From Gammaproteobacteria bacterium (lineage in GTDB: Bacteria; Pseudomonadota; Gammaproteobacteria; Steroidobacterales; Steroidobacteraceae): a stretch of 64,000 bases of DNA. Position 1 is the first letter of the stretch. Each line of letters starts with the position of its first letter. Below, one piece after another: positions 45,031-53,566 of the stretch. Both the position numbers and the translations under genes were made by a program. Under the pieces are notes generated by a model. The model had not been told where the DNA came from. It saw only the letters and a program-made list of their open reading frames with translations, and did not search any database. Where the stretch lies: contig PKRE01000001.1 in NCBI GenBank assembly GCA_017577615.1, positions 806,001 through 870,000 on the forward strand, in the 5' to 3' direction.

Positions 45031-45936
45031 TCAACGCGGGAAGATATCGAGCACGCCCGCTTCGACGAGCTGCATGACAATTGGGAAACCGAGGATGATG
45101 AAGGTCGTCGGGAAGAGCAGCGCGATCAACGGGAACAGCATCTTCACCGGCGCTCGGCTCGCCATTTTCTCGGCGCGCACAAAACGCTCCTGACGTCGTT
45201 GGCGCGCCTGATCGGCGAGCACGTCGCCAAGCGAAGCGCCGGTTTCTTCAGCTTGAGTGACCGACGCGACAAAGCTCGTGACGGCCGGAATCATCACCCG
45301 TGCAGCCAACCGATCGAGAGCCGCTCGGCGCGTCACACCGGCGCGTGTTTCGCGCAGATACCGGGCGAACTCTTCGCGCGCAGCCCCCGCTCGCAATTGC
45401 TCGACCGCCTGCTCGACCGCAGCCGCAAAGGTCAGGCCTGCGCGCATAGCGAGCACCACGACGTCCAAGAAGAAGGGGAACTCCTTCTCGAAGCTTGCAC
45501 GGCGTCGCTCGCGAGCATCACGCAGCCAGATATCCGGATAGCAGTAGGCAAACGGGACGAGACAGGCCGCGAGCCCGATGTAGAGCGGGTCGCGCAAGTC
45601 GAGGAGCCACATGACGTAGAACGCCATGAGTAACCCTCCGGCGCAGGCAAGGCGCCGCAGCACGACGAGCTCTGCGGGAGTGATCCAGTAGCTCGCGCCT
45701 GCCGCGTCGAGACGGGACTGCAGTACCTCGCGTTGCGAAGCGGTCATCGTTGCCGCGACACTTCGTGCATACCGACGCAACAATGGGCGCAGCGCTCGCA
45801 GCACGAGCGGCAGTCGATCGCGCCAGGCATCGTCGCGCATAGACGGTGGGCAGGCTCGTGGCTGCAACGCGCGCGCCCACAACAGCACGAGCACACATGC
45901 GCCACCAACCAGCCCGGCGGGCATCCAAGCACCCAT
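45031..45936 (-). CDS. tadC: Tad pilus inner-membrane platform protein TadC
   Basis: 301 residues of the GspF/TadC fold. The ATG at 45936 with GGGAGGACAC upstream is chosen; the open frame to 46152 overlaps tadB out of frame. Membrane helices lie at about 5-22, 90-130 and 268-300. The T2SSF domain has FPFFLDVVVLAMRAGLTFAAAVEQAV and the family tail FPLIALLFPTTFIILGFPI. It partners TadB to form the inner-membrane base of the Flp-type pilus machine. Confidence 0.9.
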   Translation of the reverse strand: MGAWMPAGLVGGACVLVLLWARALQPRACPPSMRDDAWRDRLPLVLRALRPLLRRYARSVAATMTASQREVLQSRLDAAGASYWITPAELVVLRRLACAGGLLMAFYVMWLLDLRDPLYIGLAACLVPFAYCYPDIWLRDARERRRASFEKEFPFFLDVVVLAMRAGLTFAAAVEQAVEQLRAGAAREEFARYLRETRAGVTRRAALDRLAARVMIPAVTSFVASVTQAEETGASLGDVLADQARQRRQERFVRAEKMASRAPVKMLFPLIALLFPTTFIILGFPIVMQLVEAGVLDIFPR

Positions 45937-45977
45937 GTGTCCTCCCTGTGCACCATCGTCTCGATCGAGACGACGGC

Positions 45978-46823
45978 TTACACGTCGATGTTCACGATCC
46001 TGCGAATCATCGCAGCGGCAACCGTCATCATGAGCCCCACCACCGCGAGCACAATCCAGCCGTACCATTGCGTGAACAGCAGCTTCATGCGCTCGGGCTG
46101 CTGCGCATACAGCACGACCGTGATGAGAATTGGCAGCACCCCCACGACCCACCCTTGTGCACGGTTCATTGCGGTGAGCGCAGCGATCTTGCCTTCCAAG
46201 TGGGCCTTCTCTTGCAACGTTCTGGCCAGCGACTCGAGTGTGTCCGCCAGATTGCCACCCACACGCCGCGAGACGTTGATAGCCGTATTCATGAGGTCGA
46301 GCTCCGGTGCGTCGATGCGTCTACGCAAATCGGCCAGGGCGTCACAAAGCGGGCGCCCCACCCGATGCTCATTGAGGACGATCGTGAACTCCTGACCGAG
46401 CGGTGCGGGCTGTCGCGTGCTCAGCAGCTCGAGGCCCTTGCTCAAGCTCGAGCCGGCGCGCAACGTGGAGGCCAGCGCAAGGAGCGCATCCGGCAGCTGG
46501 TAAACGAACTTTCTCGTGCGAGCTCTCGTCATGTGATTGAGCACGATGCGCGGTGCGAGAATCGCGATACCGATTGCAGCGGCGGCACCTGGCGGTCCAA
46601 GCAAGCACCAACCCGCGCACGCGCAACCGATGGCGATCAGGGCGGTAGCAAGGTACAGGCTGCGCGGGTCCGCCACGACGAAATGGTGCCTGAGATACGT
46701 ACCAAACCGATGCACGAAACCGTGCTCGTAGGCGGACAATGCTCCACGCATCGCGCCGGCAGCGAGTACGACCGAAATCATGACGAATGCCACGACGAGT
46801 GCTCTCCGGTCGAGTGGCATCAC
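45978..46823 (-). CDS. tadB: Tad pilus inner-membrane platform protein TadB
   Basis: 281 residues; second GspF-like platform protein. Helices at about 8-28, 50-90 (ATALIAIGCACAGWCLLGPPGAAAAIGIAILAP) and two at the C-terminus. The T2SSF domain has QLPDALLALASTLRAGSSLSKGLELL and the NTAINVSRRVGGNLADTLE motif. The ATG at 46823 overlaps the ATPase stop by four bases, and tadC follows 41 bases later. The gene is intact although the ATPase gene just upstream is frameshifted. Confidence 0.9.
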   Translation of the reverse strand: MMPLDRRALVVAFVMISVVLAAGAMRGALSAYEHGFVHRFGTYLRHHFVVADPRSLYLATALIAIGCACAGWCLLGPPGAAAAIGIAILAPRIVLNHMTRARTRKFVYQLPDALLALASTLRAGSSLSKGLELLSTRQPAPLGQEFTIVLNEHRVGRPLCDALADLRRRIDAPELDLMNTAINVSRRVGGNLADTLESLARTLQEKAHLEGKIAALTAMNRAQGWVVGVLPILITVVLYAQQPERMKLLFTQWYGWIVLAVVGLMMTVAAAMIRRIVNIDV

Positions 46824-47498
46824 GCGCTTATTCCTGTTGCAGACACATTGAGCTGGAAGATAGCGCGGTCGACGAGCACACCAGCCTGCTCAAGAGCTTC
46901 GTAGAAGCGCGGTGGATGACCGGAGCTCACGAAGTCCCCGATGATTTTTCCGCTGGCGCTGACGCCGCGTTGTCGGAACGAGAACAACGGCTGCGTGAGG
47001 ATGACGTCTCGCTCCATGCCGTCGACCTCGACGATCGAGGTCACTCGCCGTGTCCCGTCGCTGAAGCGAGTCAGTTGGACAATGATGTCAACGGCTGCAG
47101 CGATCTGTTCTCGAATCGCACGCAGCGGCAGATCCATGCCCGCCATCAGCGCCATGACTTCGAGCCGCGAGAGCAAGTCACGCGGCGAGTTGGCGTGCCC
47201 GGTCGTCAGCGACCCGTCATGACCAGTGTTCATCGCTTGCAACATATCCAATGCCTCGCCGCCGCGACACTCGCCGATAATGATGCGATCGGGTCGCATG
47301 CGCAGCGCATTGCGCACCAGATCGCGAATTGTGACTTCGCCACGCCCTTCGACGTTGGGCGGACGCGCTTCGAGAGAGAGCACATGCGGCTGCGCCAAAC
47401 GCAGCTCGGCCGCGTCCTCAATCGTGATGATGCGCTCGGTGGGCGCGATCGCTTCCGATAACGCATTCAAGAACGTCGTCTTACCCGAGCCGGTACCC
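46820..47498 (-). CDS. tadA: TadA/CpaF ATPase, C-terminal part (out of frame with its N-terminal part)
   Basis: The catalytic half of the secretion ATPase. After the frame break it reads GTGSGKTTFLNALS (Walker A), then TIEDAAELRLAQPHVLSLEARPPN, RMRPDRIIIGECRGGEA (Walker B), TGHDGSLTTGHANSP with the His box, and ends SATGISA. Adding one G to the four-G run (47496-47499) restores a single frame with the upstream part and regenerates the invariant SGGTGSGKTT. On the given sequence the ATPase cannot be made whole unless ribosomes slip. The gene overlaps tadB by four bases. Confidence 0.85.
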
Positions 47499-48507
47499 CG
47501 GACACGATGATGTTCTTGCGTTGCTCGACACACAGCTTCAAAAAAGCGGCCATGTTCGCAGTGAGCGTCCCACAGTCGACCAGGCGCTGCATCGAGAAGC
47601 GCTGGCGCGAGAATTTGCGGATCGTCAGGATCGGTCCGACGAGGGACAAGGGCGGGATGATCGCGTTGATACGTGAGCCGTCCGGCAGTCGCCCGTCAAC
47701 CATCGGTGAGCCCTCGTCGATGCGCCGGCCGAGCGGCGTGACGATACGCTCGATCACACGCATGAGAGATTCGGCATTGGTGAAGCGCGCCGGTACGCGT
47801 AGGAGTCGGCCCGCCCGTTCGATGTAGATTTGCTCCGGCCCGTTCACCATGATCTCGGAGACGGTATCGTCGGCGAGAAAGGGCTCGATCGGGCCGTAAC
47901 CGACGATCTCTGCTGTCATGTCGCGCACAAAGGCATCGCGATCGATATGCGCAGGCAGCTCGATTTGCTCGGTCGCGATAATCGTCTCGAGCGCAGCGCG
48001 TGTCTCGCGACGCAGATCAACACCGTTGAGATCGTTCAAAGCCGTACGCCTGAACAAGTCCAGCTCGCGCAGCACGAGCTCTTGCACCTGGATCTTGAGC
48101 GGCTGCAACTCATCGACTGCAGCCGCGGGAGACTCGCTGCGAAGTGTGTCGCTGGTTGCACGATCGAGCGTGTCGGTGCGTTCGCTCGCGACCGCCTCCT
48201 CGCGCTGGGAAACGCCGACCGCGAGAATTGCGAGCTCGCATTCGCCGATAGAGAACTTGTCTCCACGCAGCACCGGAGCGCTGTTCGCGATCGCCACGCC
48301 GTTGCGTCGCACCGGCGATGCACCGCCGAGATCGAGGAGAAAGACGCCGTCGGGCTCGATACGTAAGCAAGCGTGCTTCTTGGCAACCGATTCATGGCGA
48401 AGTCGAATGTCCGCGGCGAGACTTCGCCCGATGATGTACACGCCGCGTGTACGCAGGATCTGCGTCAGCTGCCGACCGCACGGCATCGTCACACGTATCT
48501 CGATCAT
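47467..48507 (-). CDS. tadA: TadA/CpaF ATPase, N-terminal part with FHA domain (frameshifted)
   Basis: 346 residues as read, of which about 338 are in frame. An N-terminal FHA domain (about residues 1-100, YIIGRSLAADIRL and HACLRI with RRNGVAI) is fused to the CpaF N-terminal helices (about 140-200) and N-terminal domain (MTAEIVGYGPIEPFLADDTVSEIMVNGPEQIY, IIPPLSLVGPILTIRKF). It stops just before the P-loop because one base is missing at 47496-47499. The FHA Ser normally in SRxH is Ala here (VAKKH). FHA-CpaF fusions imply control by phosphothreonine, a family-based inference. Confidence 0.85.
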   Translation of the reverse strand: MIEIRVTMPCGRQLTQILRTRGVYIIGRSLAADIRLRHESVAKKHACLRIEPDGVFLLDLGGASPVRRNGVAIANSAPVLRGDKFSIGECELAILAVGVSQREEAVASERTDTLDRATSDTLRSESPAAAVDELQPLKIQVQELVLRELDLFRRTALNDLNGVDLRRETRAALETIIATEQIELPAHIDRDAFVRDMTAEIVGYGPIEPFLADDTVSEIMVNGPEQIYIERAGRLLRVPARFTNAESLMRVIERIVTPLGRRIDEGSPMVDGRLPDGSRINAIIPPLSLVGPILTIRKFSRQRFSMQRLVDCGTLTANMAAFLKLCVEQRKNIIVSGVPARVRRRS

Positions 48508-48511
48508 AGGA

Positions 48512-49717
48512 TCAATCCAGGAGCTTCGGTTTGAGGGCTTCGGTCGAGCTGCGCCTCAGCTCATCGAACTTCTGAATGCCACGCCGCACTGCCTCGTCAT
48601 CCTCACCCAGGATCTGCGGCGTCACGAGCACAACCAGCTCGGTTTCCCCGCGCCGAAACTGGCGCGACTTGAAGAACTCTCCGAGGATCGGCAAAGAACC
48701 CAAGCCCGGCATCTTCACGACAGTCTTGGCATCCTCAGAGTTGAACAAGCCGGCGACAATCATGGTCTCGCCGCTCTGCACGTTCATTTCCGTGTGGGTC
48801 TTGCGGGTCGCGAATCCGGGAAAGCCCAGAACTGAGATCGCCTTGTCCACGCTGCTGACTTCCACACCTACCTTGGTGCGGATAAGACCGTCGCTCGCGC
48901 GGGGCGCGACATTCAAGATGATGCCGAACTGCTTGAAGATGACGTTGAGCGCGCCGTCTTGATTCTGCACCGGGATCGGCACTTCGCCCCCAACAAGAAA
49001 ATCCGCCTGACCTCCGCTGATACAGGTCAAGAGCGGCTCGGCAAGCAAGCGCGCATCGCCATTGTTCACCAAGAGGTTCACCACCGATTCGACGACCGTC
49101 GTCATCGCCAGATAACGATTCCCGGTGCCGAGCTCGAGCGGCAGGTCATCGAAACGTGTGAGCGAATCGGGCAGGATGCGAAAGTGCTCGTTGGTCACGA
49201 ACTCATCGAGCATGCCGAATACCGGGCCTGCCGCCATATCCGCCCAGTCGATGCCGATGTCACGCAAAGCTGTCTTCTTCACCTCGATGAGCTTTGCTTT
49301 GATCAGGATCGTCGGTTCTGCCTGGAGCGGGGGAGGCGGCGGTGGCTGCTCGATAGGGGCGGCGAGCACGCGCACCTGATACGCGATCGTCGTGCCATCG
49401 CGCGCCCAGATGCGCAGGTCGGTCACACCGTCGCGCTTGCCGAGCAGCAGAATCTCGTGAGTGTCGTCGAAGACCTTCACGTCGACGATCGAGCCGTCAC
49501 CTGCTGCCACTCGCTTCACGTCTGCATAACGCAGCAACAAGCTCTGGCCTGCTGGTACGGTGAGAACGCCCGTCGGTGCAGCAACGATGGGTGCTTCACG
49601 CGCGTACAACGCGCCGCTGAAGAGCATCAGAAGCAAACCACGCCACGCAAGCCTCGCGACACATAGCACGTGCCGCCGCAGGGCCCCGAACGTCAGCCAT
49701 CCATGGCTCCAGCTCAT
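48512..49717 (-). CDS. rcpA: Tad pilus outer-membrane secretin (RcpA/CpaC)
   Basis: 401 residues. The ATG at 49717 has GGAG nine bases upstream and gives a signal peptide. The periplasmic part has the BON-like VPAGQSLLLRYADVKRVAAGDGSIVDVKVF pattern and a Pro-rich hinge (PPPPPPL). The secretin domain has ARLLAEPLLTCISGGQADFLVGGEVPIPV and the ending MPGLGSLPILGEFFKSRQF and ELVVLVTPQILG. It forms the exit ring of the Flp-type pilus. Five bases separate it from the ATPase gene and four from cpaB. Confidence 0.9.
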   Translation of the reverse strand: MSWSHGWLTFGALRRHVLCVARLAWRGLLLMLFSGALYAREAPIVAAPTGVLTVPAGQSLLLRYADVKRVAAGDGSIVDVKVFDDTHEILLLGKRDGVTDLRIWARDGTTIAYQVRVLAAPIEQPPPPPPLQAEPTILIKAKLIEVKKTALRDIGIDWADMAAGPVFGMLDEFVTNEHFRILPDSLTRFDDLPLELGTGNRYLAMTTVVESVVNLLVNNGDARLLAEPLLTCISGGQADFLVGGEVPIPVQNQDGALNVIFKQFGIILNVAPRASDGLIRTKVGVEVSSVDKAISVLGFPGFATRKTHTEMNVQSGETMIVAGLFNSEDAKTVVKMPGLGSLPILGEFFKSRQFRRGETELVVLVTPQILGEDDEAVRRGIQKFDELRRSSTEALKPKLLD

Positions 49718-49721
49718 GTGT

Positions 49722-50513
49722 TCAGACTCCGCCGAGAATGACCTCGATACGTCTTCTCGTGTTGACGCGAGGCGAAGACTCATCGAGCAGCAGGCTCCGC
49801 TTGGTGAGCCGCGGCAGCTCCAATGCTCGAGCATCACCCGGTCGTCGCAACGCGACCGTGAGCTTGCCCGACTCCTGAGCCAAAGTGATCTTTGCCGCAT
49901 CCTGCGGCTTCACCGAGACGGTCACGGTCCGATACTGACGTTGGTTCTGCACTTCCGGGTGATGCTCGTTGGACAGCGTACGCATGCCGGTCGCAATGAC
50001 CGGAACACCAGACAAGAGCGGCAATGTCATGGTCTCGTTGCCGCTGGTCGTCGTGAAGAACAGATCGATGCGATCGCCCGGCGCCAACATGCCCGAGATC
50101 GACGATTCCTCATCGACTGGAAAGGTCAAGGCGCGCATCCCCTCAGAGAGCTGCGCGGAAAAGCCTGCAGCGGCGTCTTGCGCCAGATGAGACATCAATA
50201 TCGGCTCACCGCTGCGCAAAGATCTGGCGAGGAAGCGCCCCGCTATTTCGCCCCATCCTTCCGCACGAACTGCTTCGGCGTGCAGAAACGCGGCCGGAAC
50301 ATCGCGCAGGGCAACGTTCTGCGGTGACAGGAACGTGCCAGGCTGCAGGTCAGTGGCGGCGACGACCACCTTTACCGTCGCATACTCTGATTCGAGCTGC
50401 GCGCGCCGCTGGGCAAGCACATCCTCAATATATGCATGTGCAAAGTAGGCTGCTGCGGCGCCCGCGGCGATCGCCCCGCCTAGCATCAAGATCGTGACGA
50501 TCCTTCCTTTCAT
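49722..50513 (-). CDS. cpaB: Flp pilus assembly protein CpaB/RcpC
   Basis: 263 residues. The ATG at 50513 follows GGAGGCGCAG and starts MKGRIVTILMLGGAIAAGAAAAYF, a single membrane anchor. The SAF domain (about 50-110) has VVVAATDLQPGTFLSPQNVALRDVP and the RcpC domain follows with GMRALTFPVDEESSISGMLAPGDRIDLFF. It is a periplasmic partner of the secretin. Overlaps no gene; the secretin gene begins four bases later and a tiny prepilin-like gene ends 26 bases before it. Confidence 0.9.
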   Translation of the reverse strand: MKGRIVTILMLGGAIAAGAAAAYFAHAYIEDVLAQRRAQLESEYATVKVVVAATDLQPGTFLSPQNVALRDVPAAFLHAEAVRAEGWGEIAGRFLARSLRSGEPILMSHLAQDAAAGFSAQLSEGMRALTFPVDEESSISGMLAPGDRIDLFFTTTSGNETMTLPLLSGVPVIATGMRTLSNEHHPEVQNQRQYRTVTVSVKPQDAAKITLAQESGKLTVALRRPGDARALELPRLTKRSLLLDESSPRVNTRRRIEVILGGV

Positions 50514-50539
50514 CTGCGCCTCCATGCAGTCGAGCAAGC

Positions 50540-50719
50540 TCAGAACGGGATCATGAGACTCCAAGCATATTCGTCGTGGTGCTCCCTGATGAACGCCAAC
50601 ATGAGCACACCGCCTCTCCATATCACCAGTAGACCGACCAGCACCGCCAAGTATTCCGTGACGCTCCATCCTAGTTGCGGTCTCAACGATAGTGAGGCGC
50701 GCCTCCATCGCGGGATCAT
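50540..50719 (-). CDS. Tiny prepilin-like protein in the Tad operon
   Basis: 59 residues, start ATG at 50719, overlapping the previous gene's stop by four bases. After a basic leader (MIPRWRRASLSLRPQLG) comes G/WSVTE followed by YLAVLVGLLVIWRGGVLML. That is the class III signal pattern cut by prepilin peptidase: glycine at -1 and glutamate at +5, then a hydrophobic helix. The mature part is only about 42 residues and ends HHDEYAWSLMIPF. It could be a minor pilin or an Flp-like subunit. Family not otherwise recognised. Confidence 0.7.
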   Translation of the reverse strand: MIPRWRRASLSLRPQLGWSVTEYLAVLVGLLVIWRGGVLMLAFIREHHDEYAWSLMIPF

Positions 50720-51414
50720 CGCATCCTCCACACGATGACTATGGCAGTGGAATCGCCGCGCTGACGGTGCGGCAGGAACGTGAGCTGAGCGTGCTCGACG
50801 TCCTTTTGTGCCTCGAGCAGATAGCCGCCATTGGTCCCTTGTGTGGGTCCGGCGTGAACGATCTGCCATCCCTCACGCTCCAAGAGCGCACGAAACGTAG
50901 TCGCCGCCGCGGGTGGCGCGCGCGGGCTGAGCAAAGCGATGTGCTCGGCACGAATGCCAGCATCTTCATATTGCTGGACATTCGCAATGTGCACCAACGG
51001 CGGTAGAGGGAATCTCGTGCCTATGTCGACGCGCGCGTTGGAAAGCTCTTCACTCACCGTGATCGTGCCTATGCTGCCCGTTGCGCTGGGGCGAGCTTGG
51101 ATGGTGATGAAGCTTGTCCCGTTCCTGACCGCGAGGATCTGCCACTCGCCATTGCGAATGCGGTAGGTCTCGTGGGCCGTTCTCCCGCGTGCCCAGCGCT
51201 CGTAATGTCGCAGCACCTCTTCTGCACTCAGGCGTGATCGAAAGCTCCTGAGCGTCATGGGTAATCCGTTCACGCGCATCTGTGTTGCAACCCACTGTGC
51301 CTCGCTCAAGGGCGGCGGTTCCACATCGGGCAGCCGCGAGCCGCGGTGCGTCGTGACGTCGGCCCGTACCCAGGCCGACGCCAATACGAGTATCAAGCCC
51401 ATCCACTTGCTCAT
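50716..51414 (-). CDS. Exported protein of unknown function in the Tad operon
   Basis: 232 residues with a short signal peptide (MSKWMGLILVLASAWVRA). I do not recognise a family. The sequence alternates short strands and helices, with EVLRHYERWARG, GTSFITIQARPSATGSIGTITVSEE and a repeat-like second half. It overlaps both its neighbours by four bases (51411-51414 and 50716-50719), so it is translationally coupled within the Tad operon and is likely a periplasmic accessory of that machine. Confidence 0.75.
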   Translation of the reverse strand: MSKWMGLILVLASAWVRADVTTHRGSRLPDVEPPPLSEAQWVATQMRVNGLPMTLRSFRSRLSAEEVLRHYERWARGRTAHETYRIRNGEWQILAVRNGTSFITIQARPSATGSIGTITVSEELSNARVDIGTRFPLPPLVHIANVQQYEDAGIRAEHIALLSPRAPPAAATTFRALLEREGWQIVHAGPTQGTNGGYLLEAQKDVEHAQLTFLPHRQRGDSTAIVIVWRMR

Positions 51415-52277
51415 GGCGCTCGATGCCGGCGGATGTAGGCGCGCGGCACATCGGCTGTGTACGGGCGAAGCTCGAGCTCACGTGCATACTGTCCCTCTCC
51501 GTATAGCGCGCGGCCTCGTCCCGCCGCCAAAGCGCCCAACACGCGAGCCGGCCGTTCCAAGGACTCGATGAGCTCGTTAGCCGTCGCGAAATCGACACGC
51601 CTACGTAACTCTTCCTCTGCTGCGGCCGCCCAGGTATCGCTCAGAATGGCGCCTCGCGCCTCGAACCTGAGCGGGGAAGGTGTGCTCATCTCTGCTTGCT
51701 CGTTTCCGAGGGAGCGCGAACGCGACGCTCGCTCGGCCAAGGCATTACGCGTCACGAGCTCGAAGCGCGTGTGAACGAAGCCACGTGGATTCAGATTGAG
51801 ATTCCGCACGCGCAGCAAGGCGGATGTGGGTATCTCGCCGTGAGCGAGACGCGGAACGAGCAGGGAACCGACTTGTATCGAGCTTCCGCGCTCATCGCTC
51901 GTCTGCTCGATGCCGCCCGACTCGAGTAGACGGCGCCCACGATGATCCCGCCACAGCGGATTATTGGTGATTCCATGTGCATGCAACTCGTCGACGGCGA
52001 GCAGAGGTGCGCGCGGATCTCCCAGGATACGGTCGCGTATCTCGATCGTGATGTCTGCATCGTGCTTACGACGCTCGCCACTGCTCTGCCACACGGTACG
52101 CTCCCACACTGCATAACGGGCAGCATCGACCGCCTTATGCTTGATGTCGGCCAGCTTTCCGACCAAGGGCAGGCCGATGACGAATGGCAGGAGCGCGATG
52201 AGCGCGACGAGCGTTTCGGCAATCGCGCCGCCGAGCTGAGCTCGTTTGTTGCAAGGGCGGACGCCGCATCGGCACAT
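51411..52277 (-). CDS. TadE-like pseudopilin
   Basis: 288 residues. The ATG at 52277 gives a short leader with a class III signal: LG/GAIAETLVALIALLPFVIG, glycine before and glutamate at +5. A single N-terminal helix is followed by the TadE-type DAARYAVWERTVW. The extracellular part is long and rich in Arg, longer than typical TadE proteins. It overlaps the next gene by four bases. Its first ~140 bases are covered, in another frame, by the end of the upstream TadG-like gene. Confidence 0.7.
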   Translation of the reverse strand: MCRCGVRPCNKRAQLGGAIAETLVALIALLPFVIGLPLVGKLADIKHKAVDAARYAVWERTVWQSSGERRKHDADITIEIRDRILGDPRAPLLAVDELHAHGITNNPLWRDHRGRRLLESGGIEQTSDERGSSIQVGSLLVPRLAHGEIPTSALLRVRNLNLNPRGFVHTRFELVTRNALAERASRSRSLGNEQAEMSTPSPLRFEARGAILSDTWAAAAEEELRRRVDFATANELIESLERPARVLGALAAGRGRALYGEGQYARELELRPYTADVPRAYIRRHRAP

Positions 52278-53502
52278 CACAGGAAGATCGAGCCAGCCGT
52301 GCGGCCCAGAACGGATTGAACAGGTTTGCAAGCTCGTGCTCGCCACGGGCGAGCGCGGCAAAGCTGTCGCCCGCAGGTCGACGGAACTCGACTCGCGCAA
52401 CGGCCAGCGCCGACAACAGCGGTAATGTCGAGCTCGTCATGCCGAGCAAGTCGGCGCTTGCGATCTCGTCCTGCGACTTGGTCGCAATTGCAACGAGGCT
52501 GAGCGCGCGGTCGCTCGGTGTTCCGGCTACGTTGTAATAGGAGGACACCCCTGCATAGCCCGAAGCGAACTCGCGCGCGCTTGCCTGGCCCTCGCGGGCG
52601 CCAATGCGACCCCAGCCACCCCATCCCACTAATCGTCGAGTGCGATACTGCAGTTGATCCCGTGCGCGCCAATCCGCTCCATTGGCGAGCTGGACGTGTT
52701 CCGTGACGCCGCGCTTGCGCAGACGAAACACAGGATTGCTCTCTTGCCACCCTCGCTCGCCTGAGATCCAGCGCATCATGCTAGGAGTGGCGCGCAGACT
52801 CTTCTCGATGAGCTCTCGGACGCTGTCGCGATCGTCGCTCACGGTATACCGCCGAACGAAGCTCGGCACACTGGCGAGCTGCTCGAGAAGTTGACTCTCC
52901 AACATGGCGCGAAGCTCGCCAGGCATTCGCGCGAGCGAGGCATGATCATTCAGTCGAATGCCCGGATCGTACGCGCTCGCCGTGGCCTGCATCAGCTCCC
53001 TGAGGTGATCGGCGGCGAGAGAAGCCTGAACCTCTGCCTGTGCTGCGCGAAAGCTCGCGTTCCACGCATCAATCGCAGGCACGACGACGCTGGCAGACTG
53101 CTCGGCGAGCTGACGCACATGCGCAGCGATTCGCTCAGCTGAGTCAATATACGGAGCGACAAAGGGAAGCCACTGGGTGACGCGATCGACGTCCTCGATC
53201 GAATCGTGCACATAACGCACCCAGCTGACGTAGGAGACGAAGTGGCCAACGGCCGCATGATTGGCGATCATCGCGCGATTCGTATAGGCAACGAAGTTCA
53301 GATGACGCGCGATCCATACGGCACCGCTGTAGGCTGCGGCATCGGCCGCGTTGACAAGCTGCGATCGTGCGATGATTCTCTGAGCGTTGTTGAACAGCAG
53401 CACGAGCACAGCGCTCGAGATCACGACGCCGAGAAGGGCGATTGGCAAGACTTGGCCGCTCTCGGCTTTGTAGCACGTACGCTGCGCGGCGGTGACCGCC
53501 AT
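52135..53502 (-). CDS. TadG-like Flp pilus assembly protein (3' end probably out of frame)
   Basis: 455 residues as read. The ATG at 53502 follows GGAGG and leads to a hydrophobic anchor (VLPIALLGVVISSAVLVLLF) with NAADAAAYSGAVWIARHLNFVAYTNRAMIANH, the Tad secretion/TadG signature. The last ~47 residues (SSCDVPMRRPPLQQTSSARRRD...) run 143 bases into the TadE-like gene in a different frame. One added base near 52300 would make it stop with TGA overlapping the TadE ATG (TGATG), so a one-base loss is suspected. Role: anchors or decorates the Tad machine. Confidence 0.7.
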   Translation of the reverse strand: MAVTAAQRTCYKAESGQVLPIALLGVVISSAVLVLLFNNAQRIIARSQLVNAADAAAYSGAVWIARHLNFVAYTNRAMIANHAAVGHFVSYVSWVRYVHDSIEDVDRVTQWLPFVAPYIDSAERIAAHVRQLAEQSASVVVPAIDAWNASFRAAQAEVQASLAADHLRELMQATASAYDPGIRLNDHASLARMPGELRAMLESQLLEQLASVPSFVRRYTVSDDRDSVRELIEKSLRATPSMMRWISGERGWQESNPVFRLRKRGVTEHVQLANGADWRARDQLQYRTRRLVGWGGWGRIGAREGQASAREFASGYAGVSSYYNVAGTPSDRALSLVAIATKSQDEIASADLLGMTSSTLPLLSALAVARVEFRRPAGDSFAALARGEHELANLFNPFWAARLARSSCDVPMRRPPLQQTSSARRRDCRNARRAHRAPAIRHRPALGRKAGRHQA

Positions 53503-53566
53503 GCCCAATCCTCCCTGAGCGCGTCCAGATCCGAGCCTCCCTGCCAGGCGCACTGGGATCGGCGCA

